Source: Branchiostoma floridae
Taxonomy: Eukaryota; Chordata; Leptocardii; Amphioxiformes; Branchiostomatidae
Reading direction: 5' to 3'
Assembly: GCF_000003815.2 (NCBI RefSeq)
Contig: NC_049982.1
Coordinates: forward strand, 10,790,175 to 10,854,174
DNA length: 64,000 nt
Shown here: positions 1-12,192 of the stretch, piece after piece
Layout of the letters: each line of letters starts with the position of its first letter
How positions within the stretch are numbered: position 1 is the stretch's first letter
Made by a program: the position numbers and the translations under genes
Notes under the pieces: generated by a model
Told to the model about the DNA's origin: nothing
The model's input: the letters and a program-made list of their open reading frames with translations, nothing else
Database searches by the model: none

Positions 1-2359
1 GGGAGAAAAGCGGAGGCAGCTATCTTCCAAAACAATCCATCCCCTAGGTTACTCAGTGGCAGAGAAAACAGCAGAGGGGATAGGAGAGAAACAGAGAATC
101 AATAAAAAAGCCAATCTCCCCACATTAGAGCTGCTTCTGGATGTAGGTCAGCTGCTATTTCCCCCGCCATCCAGTGCACACAAAGTGGCCAATTCAGCTC
201 TTCCATTTGAGGATGGAGCTCAATAACTGTTTACCATTGATTTTTAGACCTCCCTGGGGGCCGTACAATATTGTGATATAGGGTGTACGCTCTGGGCAGA
301 CTGTGATGTAAACAATACATGCAGATTTTTTTGTGCCCACTATTAGCTCTTTGCAAGAGCAATGACTGGCCTTGTCAAGTTACAGGTGAGGTAGTACATT
401 GCAATTGTAATCTGGTAACTTGCATTCGTATTAGACTTGAATGCCATTGTTTACATACTGGTATTTTTAATTTTCAAGGTTATAAACCAAAATCGTCGTA
501 CATTTCTATTTAGCCTAAGATAAGTGAACAGGAGGCAGGGTTGTGTAAACCTGTTCGATCCATATGGCGAAGCAGCGGGGTCACTTTCCGCCGCGGGGAC
601 GGCCTAAAGCAGAATGGAGAGTTGAGTCTTTGTGAACCCATGCAGGATGTAAACAACTTCCTCTGGGCACTGATGTGATGGTTGAAAAAGTGAAACCAGG
701 CATGTTATGCACCATATGGTAGTGAGTGCATAAACTATATCAGCTCCCATGTTGTCACCATCTGGCCAGCATGGAACCACTGTTGTCTTCTCTCCAGTTG
801 TGATCAGGACATGATCATCTGATAGACAGTTCAGCTTTGGTATTAGATACTTTTATCTCATCTGGGTACAGAGATGGCTAGGAATGCAATGGTTTTCATC
901 TTTTATGGCCTGTTAGCAATGAAAGACCTGTTAGTGTACCAAGGAGAGCTATACAGTTGCTGGGTAATTCTTTGACTTGTCTCTAATGCTATGAATTTTT
1001 TTTTCAGTCTGACACTCTTAGAAAAATTCAATATTATTCATTCAAGCAATTTGTCGATGAAGTTTAAGTTGGCTCGTGTAGTTGAACTCTACTGTTTCTA
1101 CTGTCACATTTCTAGTGGTTTATACCAGCCACTTTGTACCTCACCTGGTCACAATAACAATGCACTATTATGAAACAGTAAATTTGCCTCTTGTCTGTCC
1201 TGGAATAATAGATGACCTACTTGTCAGGCATTATCCCCCTGCACACAAACACACACATAACAGATCACCCTTCCCTGCTGCCATTATTTCCCCAGTCCCC
1301 AGGAGGAGCCACCAAATCACATGCTGCCAAATTGAACAAACTACTGCAGATGTGGCTCACATAACCAGTCACCTGTTAGCAATGATGTATGGGGCCTTTT
1401 GATGTCTGAGGACAGGTGGTCTTTTAGCAGGCAATGAAGTGTGACCTATGTGGACTTGGTAGATAAATTTGTAAAGGCCCTGAATGTCCCACTGCTAGTT
1501 GAAAATGCAGAAAGATTGTAACCCCAATGGAACATGTTAAATGGTTTAAACCTTCTCCCTATCCCATCTGGTCTTCTTCAGGTAATTGCGCGTGCTTTAA
1601 CTGTGTGACATTATCGTCAACTACAGTTTTGGGGCAGTGCATGTGGGGAAAATCCCATAACTCATAGTTAAGCACAACATGGCCACTTGTCTTGTGAACC
1701 CTTCATACATGTACATGTTGTATGAAGGCTTAGATCTGCTGCTTTTCGATCTAAGTTAGAACCTGGAATGTTAAGACTGCGCTATATGTCACAAAAATGT
1801 TTAGGTAAAATGTCAGCATGTAGAAAATGGATCATAGTTGCCATCGCAAGAGTTCCACGGCTCAGACCACAGGTGTCTTCTTGTTGCGTTAATTCATGTG
1901 GTCATTCCAGATAAGATGGTTGACTGGTACAAGGACAACAGGTGCAATGTGTGTATTAACTTACATTTGGTGCAAAGAACTTTTGCATCAGTTAGGCCTT
2001 TAGGGGACACACCTGTCTAACTACTAACAATGGAGGACAGGTGCCATATAGACATGTAAATTCATTCATTTATTTTAATTTCAGGTTAAGAGTGAAAAGG
2101 AGATTTTCACTTTGTTGTAGGTTTGCAATGAAAACAATCCTATGGAACCACAGCATATATGCCTGGCACTATGATTTTGCAATGGAGAGGTATGTCTAAA
2201 ACAGCAAAAATAAAGCCACTGCAAAAATGTCCAGATTTACAGTAAGTAAAAGCCTGCCACTGCAGGAAGTCTTGAATGAAGGGGCACATTTTTAAACCTA
2301 TTGTGTGCTGTGACATGATAAACAATATTAATTGTGTACCCTTTCTTGTTCCCTTCCAG
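1..2359. other. Probable intron or upstream region of the CECR2-like gene; no coding exon recognised
   Basis: I see no exon here that can be matched to the N-terminal part of CECR2, and no RNA gene. The short open frames have neither domain similarity nor convincing splice borders. The acceptor at 2358-2359 opens the first recognisable CECR2 exon in mid-protein, so the missing N-terminal exons should lie left of the window. A GC-rich patch near 570-605 is the only compositional change. Confidence 0.5.
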
Positions 2360-5300
2360 ACTTGACAACTTTGAGCTATGGCTGGTGGACATCATGAAGC
2401 ACAGGTGGGAGATGGAGGAGGGACGACCCAACCCACTCCAGAATAAGGAGTTCCAGGACCTGTCCCTGCGCAAAAAGGTGGAGATCATCCACGCACTGTG
2501 TGACTACAGGCTGGATGCAGAGGACGTACAGGACCTGCTCAAGGTATACACTTGATGATACATCTGTGTTACATTTGGAGAAAATGGTCAAAACCATTGA
2601 ACTGATCCAAATGGATTTTTAGAAATAATTGTTCAAACTTCCTTGTAAGAATGATTTTTTTAGTTTTGGCTCATGTTGGACAGAACTAAAGTGGGTGTCT
2701 TCATCTATACTCCTGAACATGTGAATAATGCCTACTATAAAGAGCAATGAAAATTCAGCTAAATATTGTTTTTATGAAATATTTCCAGCTTTCTACTGCT
2801 TATCATTCTTTGGCCAAAGACAAATCATTACAAAACTTTTTTTTCTGCCAACAACGCATTTCATGTATTGATCTTCACAGAGGCAACAATGCAAGAAGTC
2901 AGGGACACTGTCTGCTACTTCAGGACTAGCGCTAGGCTCAGAAGCTAGTTCTAGCGGTGCTAGGAAGTCAGATGCCCCCATGTTTAGAACATGGGATAGA
3001 AGGAAGCAGAAAGGCAGCGCATCTGATGAGAACTTGTATCAGAGGTGGACGTACTTACAGGCCAGGCTAGGGGATGTGCCCAGACTTGTAAGCTAGGATA
3101 AACTTAAGCAAAGGATTTAAGCCAGATATACGCATTTATCCATGTTTGCTTTGATTCAAAGTAGCACCTTGTCTGGCCCTGTTCATGCCATCTAACATAA
3201 ATCATATGAGAAGGAGATGAAATGAAGTAACAGTTTTTTTTATTACTGTAACTAATCTTCCTGTTCAACTTTGTCACATTTCTATGTGATATAGATCAAT
3301 CATGTGTTTTGCTATCTAGCAATGAGCAATAATAGTTAACCTGAAGACTGCTGAAAACCATTTTACCATACATACAACTGATTGTTTTGTACATTTGAGA
3401 TAATAATTTGTTATAATTTCTGCTGTTCATTAACTGTTGAGATTGATTCTGTTACATCCAACAAATTGATATGCCAACAGCTAGCCACCATTTTATTTTT
3501 TTTTAGGCAGACTTTGACCAAGAGTGCACTTGTACAGTGTATAGTGAATTGCACGTCAAAGCTTCAAATCCACAGGAAAATTCCTACTGTCCAAGCAGAG
3601 GTTTTGCTATGGCTGTTTTTTACATCTTTTATACGATTTTATCAGGCTTTCTATTTTGTGCTGTTTTTTTTTTTTTGCAGGAAGACAGAAAGAAAACAGC
3701 ATAAAAATAGAAAGCCCAATAAAAATCTAAAAAATAACGCAAAGAAAACAGTCGGACTGCTTGGAGAGAAGTAAATTCCTACCCTCTTCCCTATAAAACT
3801 ATTGCCAATGGGACCTGCCACATTTCAGACCATTGCAGCTTGGTTGTACCCACACTAGAGGCTCAAGTTCGCAAGCCAGTCCCATTTGCTAGGAAGTTGA
3901 TTTGGGTCCCCCAAATAAAGTAACAACTTAGTGAATAAACTTCTGTTAACCATCAGGTTTTGTGCTGTTGTTTGCAGGGTTTGGAGGCCGATAGCCTAAG
4001 ACTAGAAGCTCTTGGAACAGACAACAATGGGGCATCATACTGGTACTTTTATGGCACACGGCTGTACAAGGAAGACCCAGAGATCATCGCCCAGGATAAG
4101 GCAGACAAGAAAAAACAACAGTAAGTCTTCAAGTAAATACGGTCACCATAAAGTGGAAGAGCTTACTAACAGTTTACCTTCCAGTTTGCTAAAGGTTCTA
4201 CCACATTCAGACATCTTAAAGTTTGATTAATCTATTTTACATATGTATAAATATGATTGTTGTTATAAAATGCTTACCCAGACAGTGATTGCAAGCAATG
4301 CCCCCTATTTACCGATGGTGGTACTGCAGGGTTGATCCTCTTGTTCTGCTTAGCATACCTTTTGTAAGCATGTAATCTGCCATGTGTTTGTATTACTAGT
4401 ACCTTACAATTTTTAACCTTCCCACAATTTCATTTTCATCACAGAGACAAGAAAAAACGTAAGAAGTTAAAAGAAAAGGAGAAAAAGAAGAAACAGAAGG
4501 GGAAAGGGAAAGACAAAACCAAGAACAAAGTCAAGCACAAGAAGAGGAAAAAGGATGATTCCAGGTAAATGTTTGGTCCCTGCAACCTTGCTCTTGGGCA
4601 GTCATTTTGTTAAAAAGATAAAACTGAGATAAGCATTTTTGTCATGAAACTATAAATACAGATTTTCAAATCCTTGATATCTATCCAATTAGCATAGAAT
4701 GGGAGCATTAGAATGAAGCAGAGAACGTTGGTTGCTTGTTCCTGGACAGGATGTTGGAAATGCTGCATTATCTTTTCTTAGAGGTAGAGCGATTTAGTAG
4801 TTTCAGGGAGTAACCTCACTATGAATGATTGTGCTCTTGATAATGTGTATGATCTATTCTCCACTCAGAAAAGGCTTGTATACGGTCCACATTCATCTGT
4901 GAATAGTTTTGACAGATGCACTCATTTCAAAAAGGAGACTGTATAGATCAGAAGATTTGCTCCAGTCATGAACCATGATAAGGGGGAAGTAGAACCCGTC
5001 AGTGTTACGCTGAGAAAGGTAAAAGTCTCCAAAATGCCGGCAAGATAAATCACTGGGTTGTGTACAAAGAACTTAGTTATCCAGTCTACATTCATCTTTC
5101 TTCCCTATTTCCCACGTGTAGTGACTCAGACTCAGAGATGTCTGATCAGGAGGAGCAGTCCAAGAAGAAGAAGAGGAGGAAACACAATCCAACGAAAGAC
5201 TCCGCCTCGGAAGCCAGCTCTGATGGGGAGGATAATGACAGCCACGTTAGTGAAGATGAGAGGGAGTTCAACGAAAGGTCAGAAATGAGACAGTGCTATT

Positions 5301-8300
5301 TTGTGTGACATAATCAGTAGTCCCAATATGATGAAATCTTGACGTGATGTGATGTTGAAATCTTCTATATTACACATCTGCATTTTATAGAAAAAGTAAG
5401 CCCAGAAACTACACATGCTTTAGTATTGCACTGTTACAACTTTGTGAAGTTACTTGCCAGTGAAATGTTACAGATTGCTATACATGCAAAATGTATTGAT
5501 TTTGTAATACTACAGATGGAGTCTAATATGCAGCACAGCAGAAGACTGGTCCGACCTAGCCGAGTCCTTCAAGGGCAGTAGAACCCAGGTGGAACGTCGT
5601 CTGTACAAGACTCTTATGGAAGACTTCGTCCCTGAGATACCAGAGATGATAGCTGCCAAGGTTAGTCCTCGGTTTTATTCTATTGTCTTTCCCAATGCAG
5701 ATGTTGCTGATATGCCAATTTTGTGGCTCAAAAACGCGATCTTACAGATTCTATGATTAGTGTGATTGACAATCACCGTCGTTCTGTTTTAGTTAATGAA
5801 CACGATCAAATGGGAATGTGAACAGGTAGGCCAACCTAACTAAAGATATAAAAGTATTATTGAAATTGTTTGACATTGAAAGTGCCTGATGAAAATTGAC
5901 TACCAATTTTACACAATTTCACATGCATACGTGTATCAGTTTTGCTAACATTCTTGAAAACAAAGTAAAAAACTAAGTCTCCCTGGCTACATTAAATAAC
6001 TCCATTGGCATGCTGTACAGTACCATCTACCTTTGGAACTTGTGATAGACAGACACTAACATTGTTTCTATCTTGTTTTGTTGTTTCATGACCACCAAGG
6101 ACAACATTGACACTATCTATGCTCGCTGGGCCGGCATTGCTGCCGACACCCATGTATGTCTTTGTCTGGTCGGTACCATGGCATGGAATTTTCCCAAGCC
6201 CTACCGGTTAAAAAAAGGCAGTCCAGATAAATGCGAAAAGAAGGTGTAGAAAATTGAATCAGCCCTAAAATTGTAGATAACCAGCACAACAAAATAGATC
6301 AAAGGTTTTGACTGATGAAAAATGATGTGTATTGAAATAATAAGTACTTCAGAATTGTAGCACACACCTTTGCAAAGAATGTTTATTGGAATTTTGATGG
6401 AATACTCAACTGAAGGGTTCTTTTCTAAAGCCCTGAATAGAATTCCATGCCTGATACGGTACTATTTCTCATAATTTTCCATGAATTGTAGACCTAGAAG
6501 TCTATTTGATTTGGGCTGAAGTGACATGTACAGTAATAACGATGTGTGTTTTTGTTTCGTTGTGCAGGAGAAGTTGCAAGATAGGAAGCTTTTGGACCTT
6601 GCACCTAGAAGAGCCTCCGAGAGGATACAGGTCCTGAGGATTAAGCAGGAAGAGGACGTGAGTACATTGAGACTTTGATGTTGTAGTTACTTCATTGAAT
6701 GCACACGCTTAGTGAATCCAACAACCACTACTGGTGCACATTGTTTTGCAGTATTTGTTCATCAGGTTATATACATGAACTTTAGGGTTGTTGATGTTGC
6801 ATATGACTAAGTATTGCATTTTATAGTCATATTGGGTTTGTAGTGACCTGGTGAAGTAGGTTCCCCATTAGTACAAGTCTATCCAAAGTGCTCTCCTATG
6901 AAATACTTTTTATCAGTGCTGATTTCCTAACATCCATGTGTGATTCCTACAGGGATGTGGTGACCTGGTGAACTACATGCACAGAAGTTAAGCTGTTGTA
7001 TTCTGCAGTCTTTCCAAAGTGCATTTCTACAAATGTATGAAGTCCCTTACATCAGTGTTGATTCCCTAACACCCATGTGTGATCCCTACAGGAGAGGCTG
7101 GCTGCCATTGCCCTTGCTGAGGAGCAGGAAAGACAGATGAAGGAAGAAGCTGAGCTTAGGAAAAAGCTGGAAGAAGAGAAGAAGAAAGATCGAGAAAGAC
7201 GGGCCAAGCTGAGGGAAGAGGCCATGGAAAGGGCGCGCGAAGGTGATTATAGGGTTAATGACCCACTTTCCTTCGATGTATACGGTGCCTTAATTCATGG
7301 CTGGTTCCTATAACCACTGAATGAAGCAACCAAATCTGCGTAGCCTTCTGATTAGTCGATGTTGTCTGGCTATATGATGATATGCTGTTGAAAGAGGGCC
7401 ACAAAATTGTGAAAGAAGATATGCCATGAAGAATAGAGTTGGATCAGAGCTACAGCAGTGTTTCAGTCAAGAAAAGGACTTGTATGAACTTGGATATTAT
7501 CTTGAAGACAACAGGCTATACCTGTGGATTTTTCTTGTTTTTTGCTTTATTTAACATCTAACAACATCATTTATTTTAGCCCGTGAGAAGCGAGCGCGGC
7601 TGCGTGAGGAGAAGGCGTGGCTGTTGGCGCAGGGTAAAGAGATCCCGCCTGAGCTGCTGAAGTCTTTTGAGGACTCCCCACAGCCAGCCGACACCCAGGA
7701 CAGCTCTGATGCTGACATGTTTGAGTTGGATGATGACGTGTACATAGCAATGTACAAGGGTAAGGGCTTCTGTGCCACTTTTTTTTTAAATTCCTTGTCA
7801 CTCCAGCAGCACAATCATATCTGGTTGAGACCAACAGACTATTTTGTTTCTCATCTTTCATGTAATTTTTGGTGTCTATTCATTCACTGTGAGTTCAAAA
7901 TGAATAAAATTTAATCTATTATGTTTTGCTTCCCCAGTTTTTGATTCAGTGAAGGCACATGAAGATGCCTGGCCTTTTGCTGAGCCTGTGGACGAGTCTT
8001 ATGCTCCTGGCTACCATGACATCATTGAGGTGAGTATTCCTCAAATGAAACCAACAACAACATTTATTATCCTCAAGGAAAAAAAGGGAAAACTAAGCAT
8101 AGGAATGTAATTTCATCCAGCATATTCTAAAATAGACACTGGCTTTTCATACTTGTGTTGACTTCATATAGTGTTTATCAAGTCTGTTGATTAACTTGAA
8201 ATGTCAAATATCACATGCGCAGTTATTTACTCATTCATCTTTCTGTTCATCCAGCACCCCATGGACCTGTCAACAATAGAGAAGAAACTCAACGACAAGG

Positions 8301-11300
8301 TCTACAACAAGAAAGAGGAGGTAAGGATGCTTTGTGATTTGCTCTTTGTCATTGTTATTACGGTCATTACAGTTGTAGCATTATACACAGTGCAGCCATT
8401 GTATGATTTGTCATGGGAATGACTGAAGATGGAATGTATGTACAAATGTACAAACTGTGTCATCATATTGACAGCAACATTCTGTACATTCACAGTTGGT
8501 CGCTGACTTCCAGCTGATGTTTGACAACTGTCTGGACTACAATGGACCCAACAATGGTAAGTGCAATACAGCCTAGACAAAAGCTTTGAGCCATTCATGT
8601 CAAAACATAGAGAAAAGGATGGTCAAAAACTCACTGCCTTCAAGTTGATAGTGTATTCTTCCATATGCTGGTGTTTTTGCACATTCCCCTCCCGTATACT
8701 TCAGGAGACAAACCTTACCCCTTAAACAAACTTGAATGTTGAATCTTCTTGCATTGCAGAATACACAGAGATGGCACAGAAACTAGAGAGGCTGTTCAAG
8801 AAGAACATGAGGAAAGAGTTTCCTAAAGAAGAGGCAGAGAGTGACGATGAATACCAAGTATGCCCTGATTCCCTACCTACAAGTTGTGTATTGCGTCTTG
8901 TATTTACCACTAACTCTACATCAGGGAAGTACTTGTGATGTTGGCTCATAACTTCAGTGTTGTTTGTTATTCCAAGGAAGAAAGTAACTAAAGTCAAAGT
9001 CAAACTACAAGATTCCATTGAAAGGTCCTTAAAGGCTAACTGTGAAGTAACAAAGTACAAAATGTAATGATAAAGATTGTAAAGATTACACAATGTTCCA
9101 CAGCTGTGTCTTACTATGTGATTCCTTGTTACAGGTTGGAGAAGATGAGATACCTGTCTCAGAGATCAAGAAGAAGAAAAAGAAGCCAGGTGAAAAGGGG
9201 CCATCTGGTCAAGTAGTACTTTATCACAACAGAGACCAGGAGAGTCCACCCCTTGGCACGGAGATGGGCGACTCCTACAACAAAGTGCAGCCTCCGTATC
9301 CCTACATGCCCAACGAAATGCAGATCCACCGAATGGCCAATGGTACTGTAATATCCCAGGCTCCTCCTGGGGGGATGAACTATCCACCAGGCCACCCCAT
9401 GGCTAGACCTGGTAATCCGTACATGCAGCCTAACGGAGGTCCCAGGCCTGGAATGTACCCCCGTCCTGTTCAAGGTTATCCGCCCCAGCACCCAGGGATG
9501 CCCCAGGATGGGCGCAACGCACTCCATGATGCCTTCCTGAGGCACCGTATGGGGAAGGAGGTGGGACAAAGACCACCTGGGCCCTACGACCCCAACAGGC
9601 CCCCAAACCTGCCGTACAGTAATGGTCCCGGCCAAGGCAACCCTATGTACAGAATGCCTCCGAATATGCCTCCCAATGGGTACCCCCAACAACAGGGTGT
9701 TCCACCGTATGCTGCTAATAGCCCTCAAGTTCCACCCAATCAGAGACCACCAAACATGCCGCCTTACAGCGGACAGCAGTGGATGCCCCCGGCCCCGGGG
9801 CAGGGCCACCCCCACCCCCATGACCAACGTAACGCCATGATAACTCAGGGTCAGAGACCGCCTCAGCCTGGTGCGGGGCAGCCCCAGCCAGGATACCCCC
9901 AGATGCAGCAACGGTACCCCCAGATGATTGACTTGAACCAACATTCCAGAGAGTGGGTCAACAGACCGCAGGCCCCGCCTGGGGCACACCACCCAGGCCA
10001 GCCCCCGCAGGGACCACATCAGGTTCCTCCTCAGGGGCCACCACCAGGGGTGCCGCAGGGGCCACATCCATCGGCACCTCAGGGGCCGCCTCCTGGGCTC
10101 CCCCACCCTCAGATGCAGGGGCCACCGCCAATGTCTCAGGGAAACTACATGCAGCAAGAGAGAAGGTATTCTCTGGTGAACCCAGCTGCCTTTGGGCCCC
10201 AGGGGCAACCCATTGTCCCATCCAGCCAGCCTATGGCCCCCTATCCCCCGGCAAACCTGCCTCACAACAGCAATAACACCACACCGTCTGACACAACAGG
10301 AGATCCAAGCTCTAGGCAAACACCGGAGGGTCAGCCAGGTGAGGGCAAAGATGAAGCACAATCAAAATCAGAAGATACTGGCAGTGAAAGCAAAGATAAG
10401 GGTACTCCTGCAGAGGGAGAAGTGTCTATACCAAGGGCTGGAAGTCCCCAAGATAACCAACAGGTCAAGTCTCCATCAGCTGAAAAGCAAGAGGGCAGTG
10501 CTGACAGTAGTGGAGACAAAACAGAGGGACAAGACAGTCAGACATCAGAAACATCAAATATTGGAAATAAAGAAGGAAAGGAGGCAGGGGCTCAGGAGAC
10601 GGACAGAAAAGACAGCCCAGCACCCCCACGGGAAGGATCAGCAACACCGTCAGCACCTTCTGGTGTTCCCACTGCCCACCCAGCTGGAACTCCTCCTCAT
10701 CCCCAGATGCAGGTTCCTGCCAGTGGCTCAGCCATGCCAGGTGTGCAGGCACCACAGATGCCATCACATCCCATGCAGAGATACCAGTTTCCTCCCCACT
10801 CTCAGATCCCGCCACAGTACCGGATGCCGCCAGGCAGCAGTGCCGGACATGTGCCACCGGGAGTGGGAATGCACAGGATGCCCATGCACCACGGCATGCC
10901 CATGAGGCCGCAGATGATGGGTAACCCCCCACACAGGATGGGCTCGTCCCCACACATGATGTCTCCACAAGTGCCTTACCACCACCCCCACATGCCCCAG
11001 GGGCAGTACGGGTCCATGCCACAAGGGCAGGACAGACCAGCCGTTCCCCACCCAGGGGTTAGCCAGGCCCACCCAGGGGTCCCCATGGGGGAGGGCCCGT
11101 CCCCGGCTCAGCCACCCAGGCAGGAGTCCCAGCTGGTGAAGCTGCTGATGAGTCCACGTCTGCCGTCCGCGCCCCGCCACCTCCCCATGGGCCCCTCGCA
11201 ACCCCACATGCCACCCTACGGCTCTCCCGGCCCTTACTATGGCAGACATCCCGAGGCAGGCTTTGCGAACGGCGTACAGAGCCGGTTACCGTTCAACACG

Positions 11301-12192
11301 GCCACCCCCACCCAACCACAGACCGCCTCACCCATACACAGAGTAGCCAACCCAGCAGTGTCTGGGTTTAGCACAGCAATGTCTGCGGCAACCTCCACAT
11401 CCACAGAGGCAACATTAAGCACAGTAGCAGTGTCCAGTTTGATAGATGGGGATGATGATATCGGGTTTGATGACAAACCCAAACCGAAGCCGGTGGAACC
11501 GGCAGCTACAGAGGATGACAGTAGATCGAGCAGCCCAAAAGAAATCCTAGATTTAGACAGCCAACCAAAACCCAAGCCTGCCATATCAGCAGCCCCGCCT
11601 TTCTCATTCCACAGCCAATCGGGGGCCATGCCTCAGCCAATCAACCAATCGCAAGCGTCGCCTCATCTGGTGAACCAGTTACAGCGGGGCATGAATGGAC
11701 AGATGATGGGTGGTTACCCACGTCCAGGCATGCCCATGCAGGGCCTCCCGCCCAACCACCCCATGTACAGGGAGATGTACGCACAGCAGATGTACCAGGA
11801 ACAGCAGATGAAGAGACCCTATGCCCCTCAGGTAAATATTTCTCTGGTCACGCAGTGAACATTTTTAGTGTGTGCTGCCTTGTTCATTGTATCATACTAA
11901 CTGATTTTGTTTATGTCTCTTTTTGGCTAAGTGTCATATTTGGTTGCAATTGGGAAAGATTTGATGTTGCTTGAGCCTTGTAGAAAGTCCTTATGAAATG
12001 CAGATTTCTGCACACACCAACCTTTGTTACTCAGTATCATCATGTCACTTCATTGTTCCACATCTTCACTCTCCCCAGTATCCAGTAGCTACTCAGTTTG
12101 CAGATCCCAAGCTTACCCCTCAGCCAACCACCATGAGCTACCCAGCAGCTAGCTACCAGCAGGTCAGGAATGGTGAACTGCCACCACAGTGA
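2360..12192 (+). CDS. CECR2: CECR2-like bromodomain chromatin-remodelling subunit (5' partial, 14 exons)
   Basis: Exons: 2360-2543, 3978-4120, 4445-4564, 5122-5277, 5516-5660, 6568-6657, 7092-7242, 7580-7759, 7938-8029, 8255-8320, 8496-8556, 8760-8857, 9135-11831, 12079-12192. Phases agree throughout and give about 1431 residues. The order matches CECR2: a WHIM/DDT-side segment ([22 protein letters not shown]), the [10 protein letters not shown] and [14 protein letters not shown] motifs, a Lys-rich stretch, an acidic Ser-rich stretch, [20 protein letters not shown], a charged coiled-coil-like segment and a bromodomain. A very long Pro/Gln/Met-rich tail follows. In vertebrates CECR2 partners the ISWI ATPases SNF2L/SNF2H and its bromodomain reads acetyl-lysine; nuclear action here is inferred from that. 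The N-terminus is outside the window. The donor after 5277 (GTCAGA) is weak. Confidence 0.9.
7938..8857 (+). other. Bromodomain-encoding exons of the CECR2-like gene
   Basis: Four exons (7938-8029, 8255-8320, 8496-8556, 8760-8857) encode one bromodomain. The WPF shelf ([10 protein letters not shown]), the ZA loop ([20 protein letters not shown]) and the acetyl-lysine-binding Asn in LDYNGPNN are all present. Helix C ([17 protein letters not shown]) is followed by the acidic EEAESDDEY, as in CECR2 proteins. Every residue normally needed for acetyl-lysine recognition appears intact, so the domain is predicted to be functional. Confidence 0.9.
9135..11831 (+). other. Giant low-complexity Pro/Gln/Met/His-rich exon of the CECR2-like gene
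   Basis: One 2697-base exon with no stop codon. It starts with a Lys run ([10 protein letters not shown]). It then codes for about 330 residues rich in Pro, Gln, Gly and Met, about 150 residues rich in Ser, Glu and Lys ([14 protein letters not shown]), a second Pro/Met/His-rich block, and an acidic patch ([16 protein letters not shown]). No folded domain is recognisable. The tail is probably disordered, like the C-terminal half of vertebrate CECR2. Long open frames on the opposite strand are by-products of the base composition. Confidence 0.85.

Noticed and set aside
319-513. Short frame near the left edge ending close to a GTGAGG donor
   Set aside because: The peptide does not match the N-terminal part of CECR2, and no acceptor supports an exon.
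9159-10361. 400-codon open frame on the minus strand
   Set aside because: It lies opposite the giant CECR2 exon. Pro-rich codons on one strand avoid stops on the other. No domain is recognisable.
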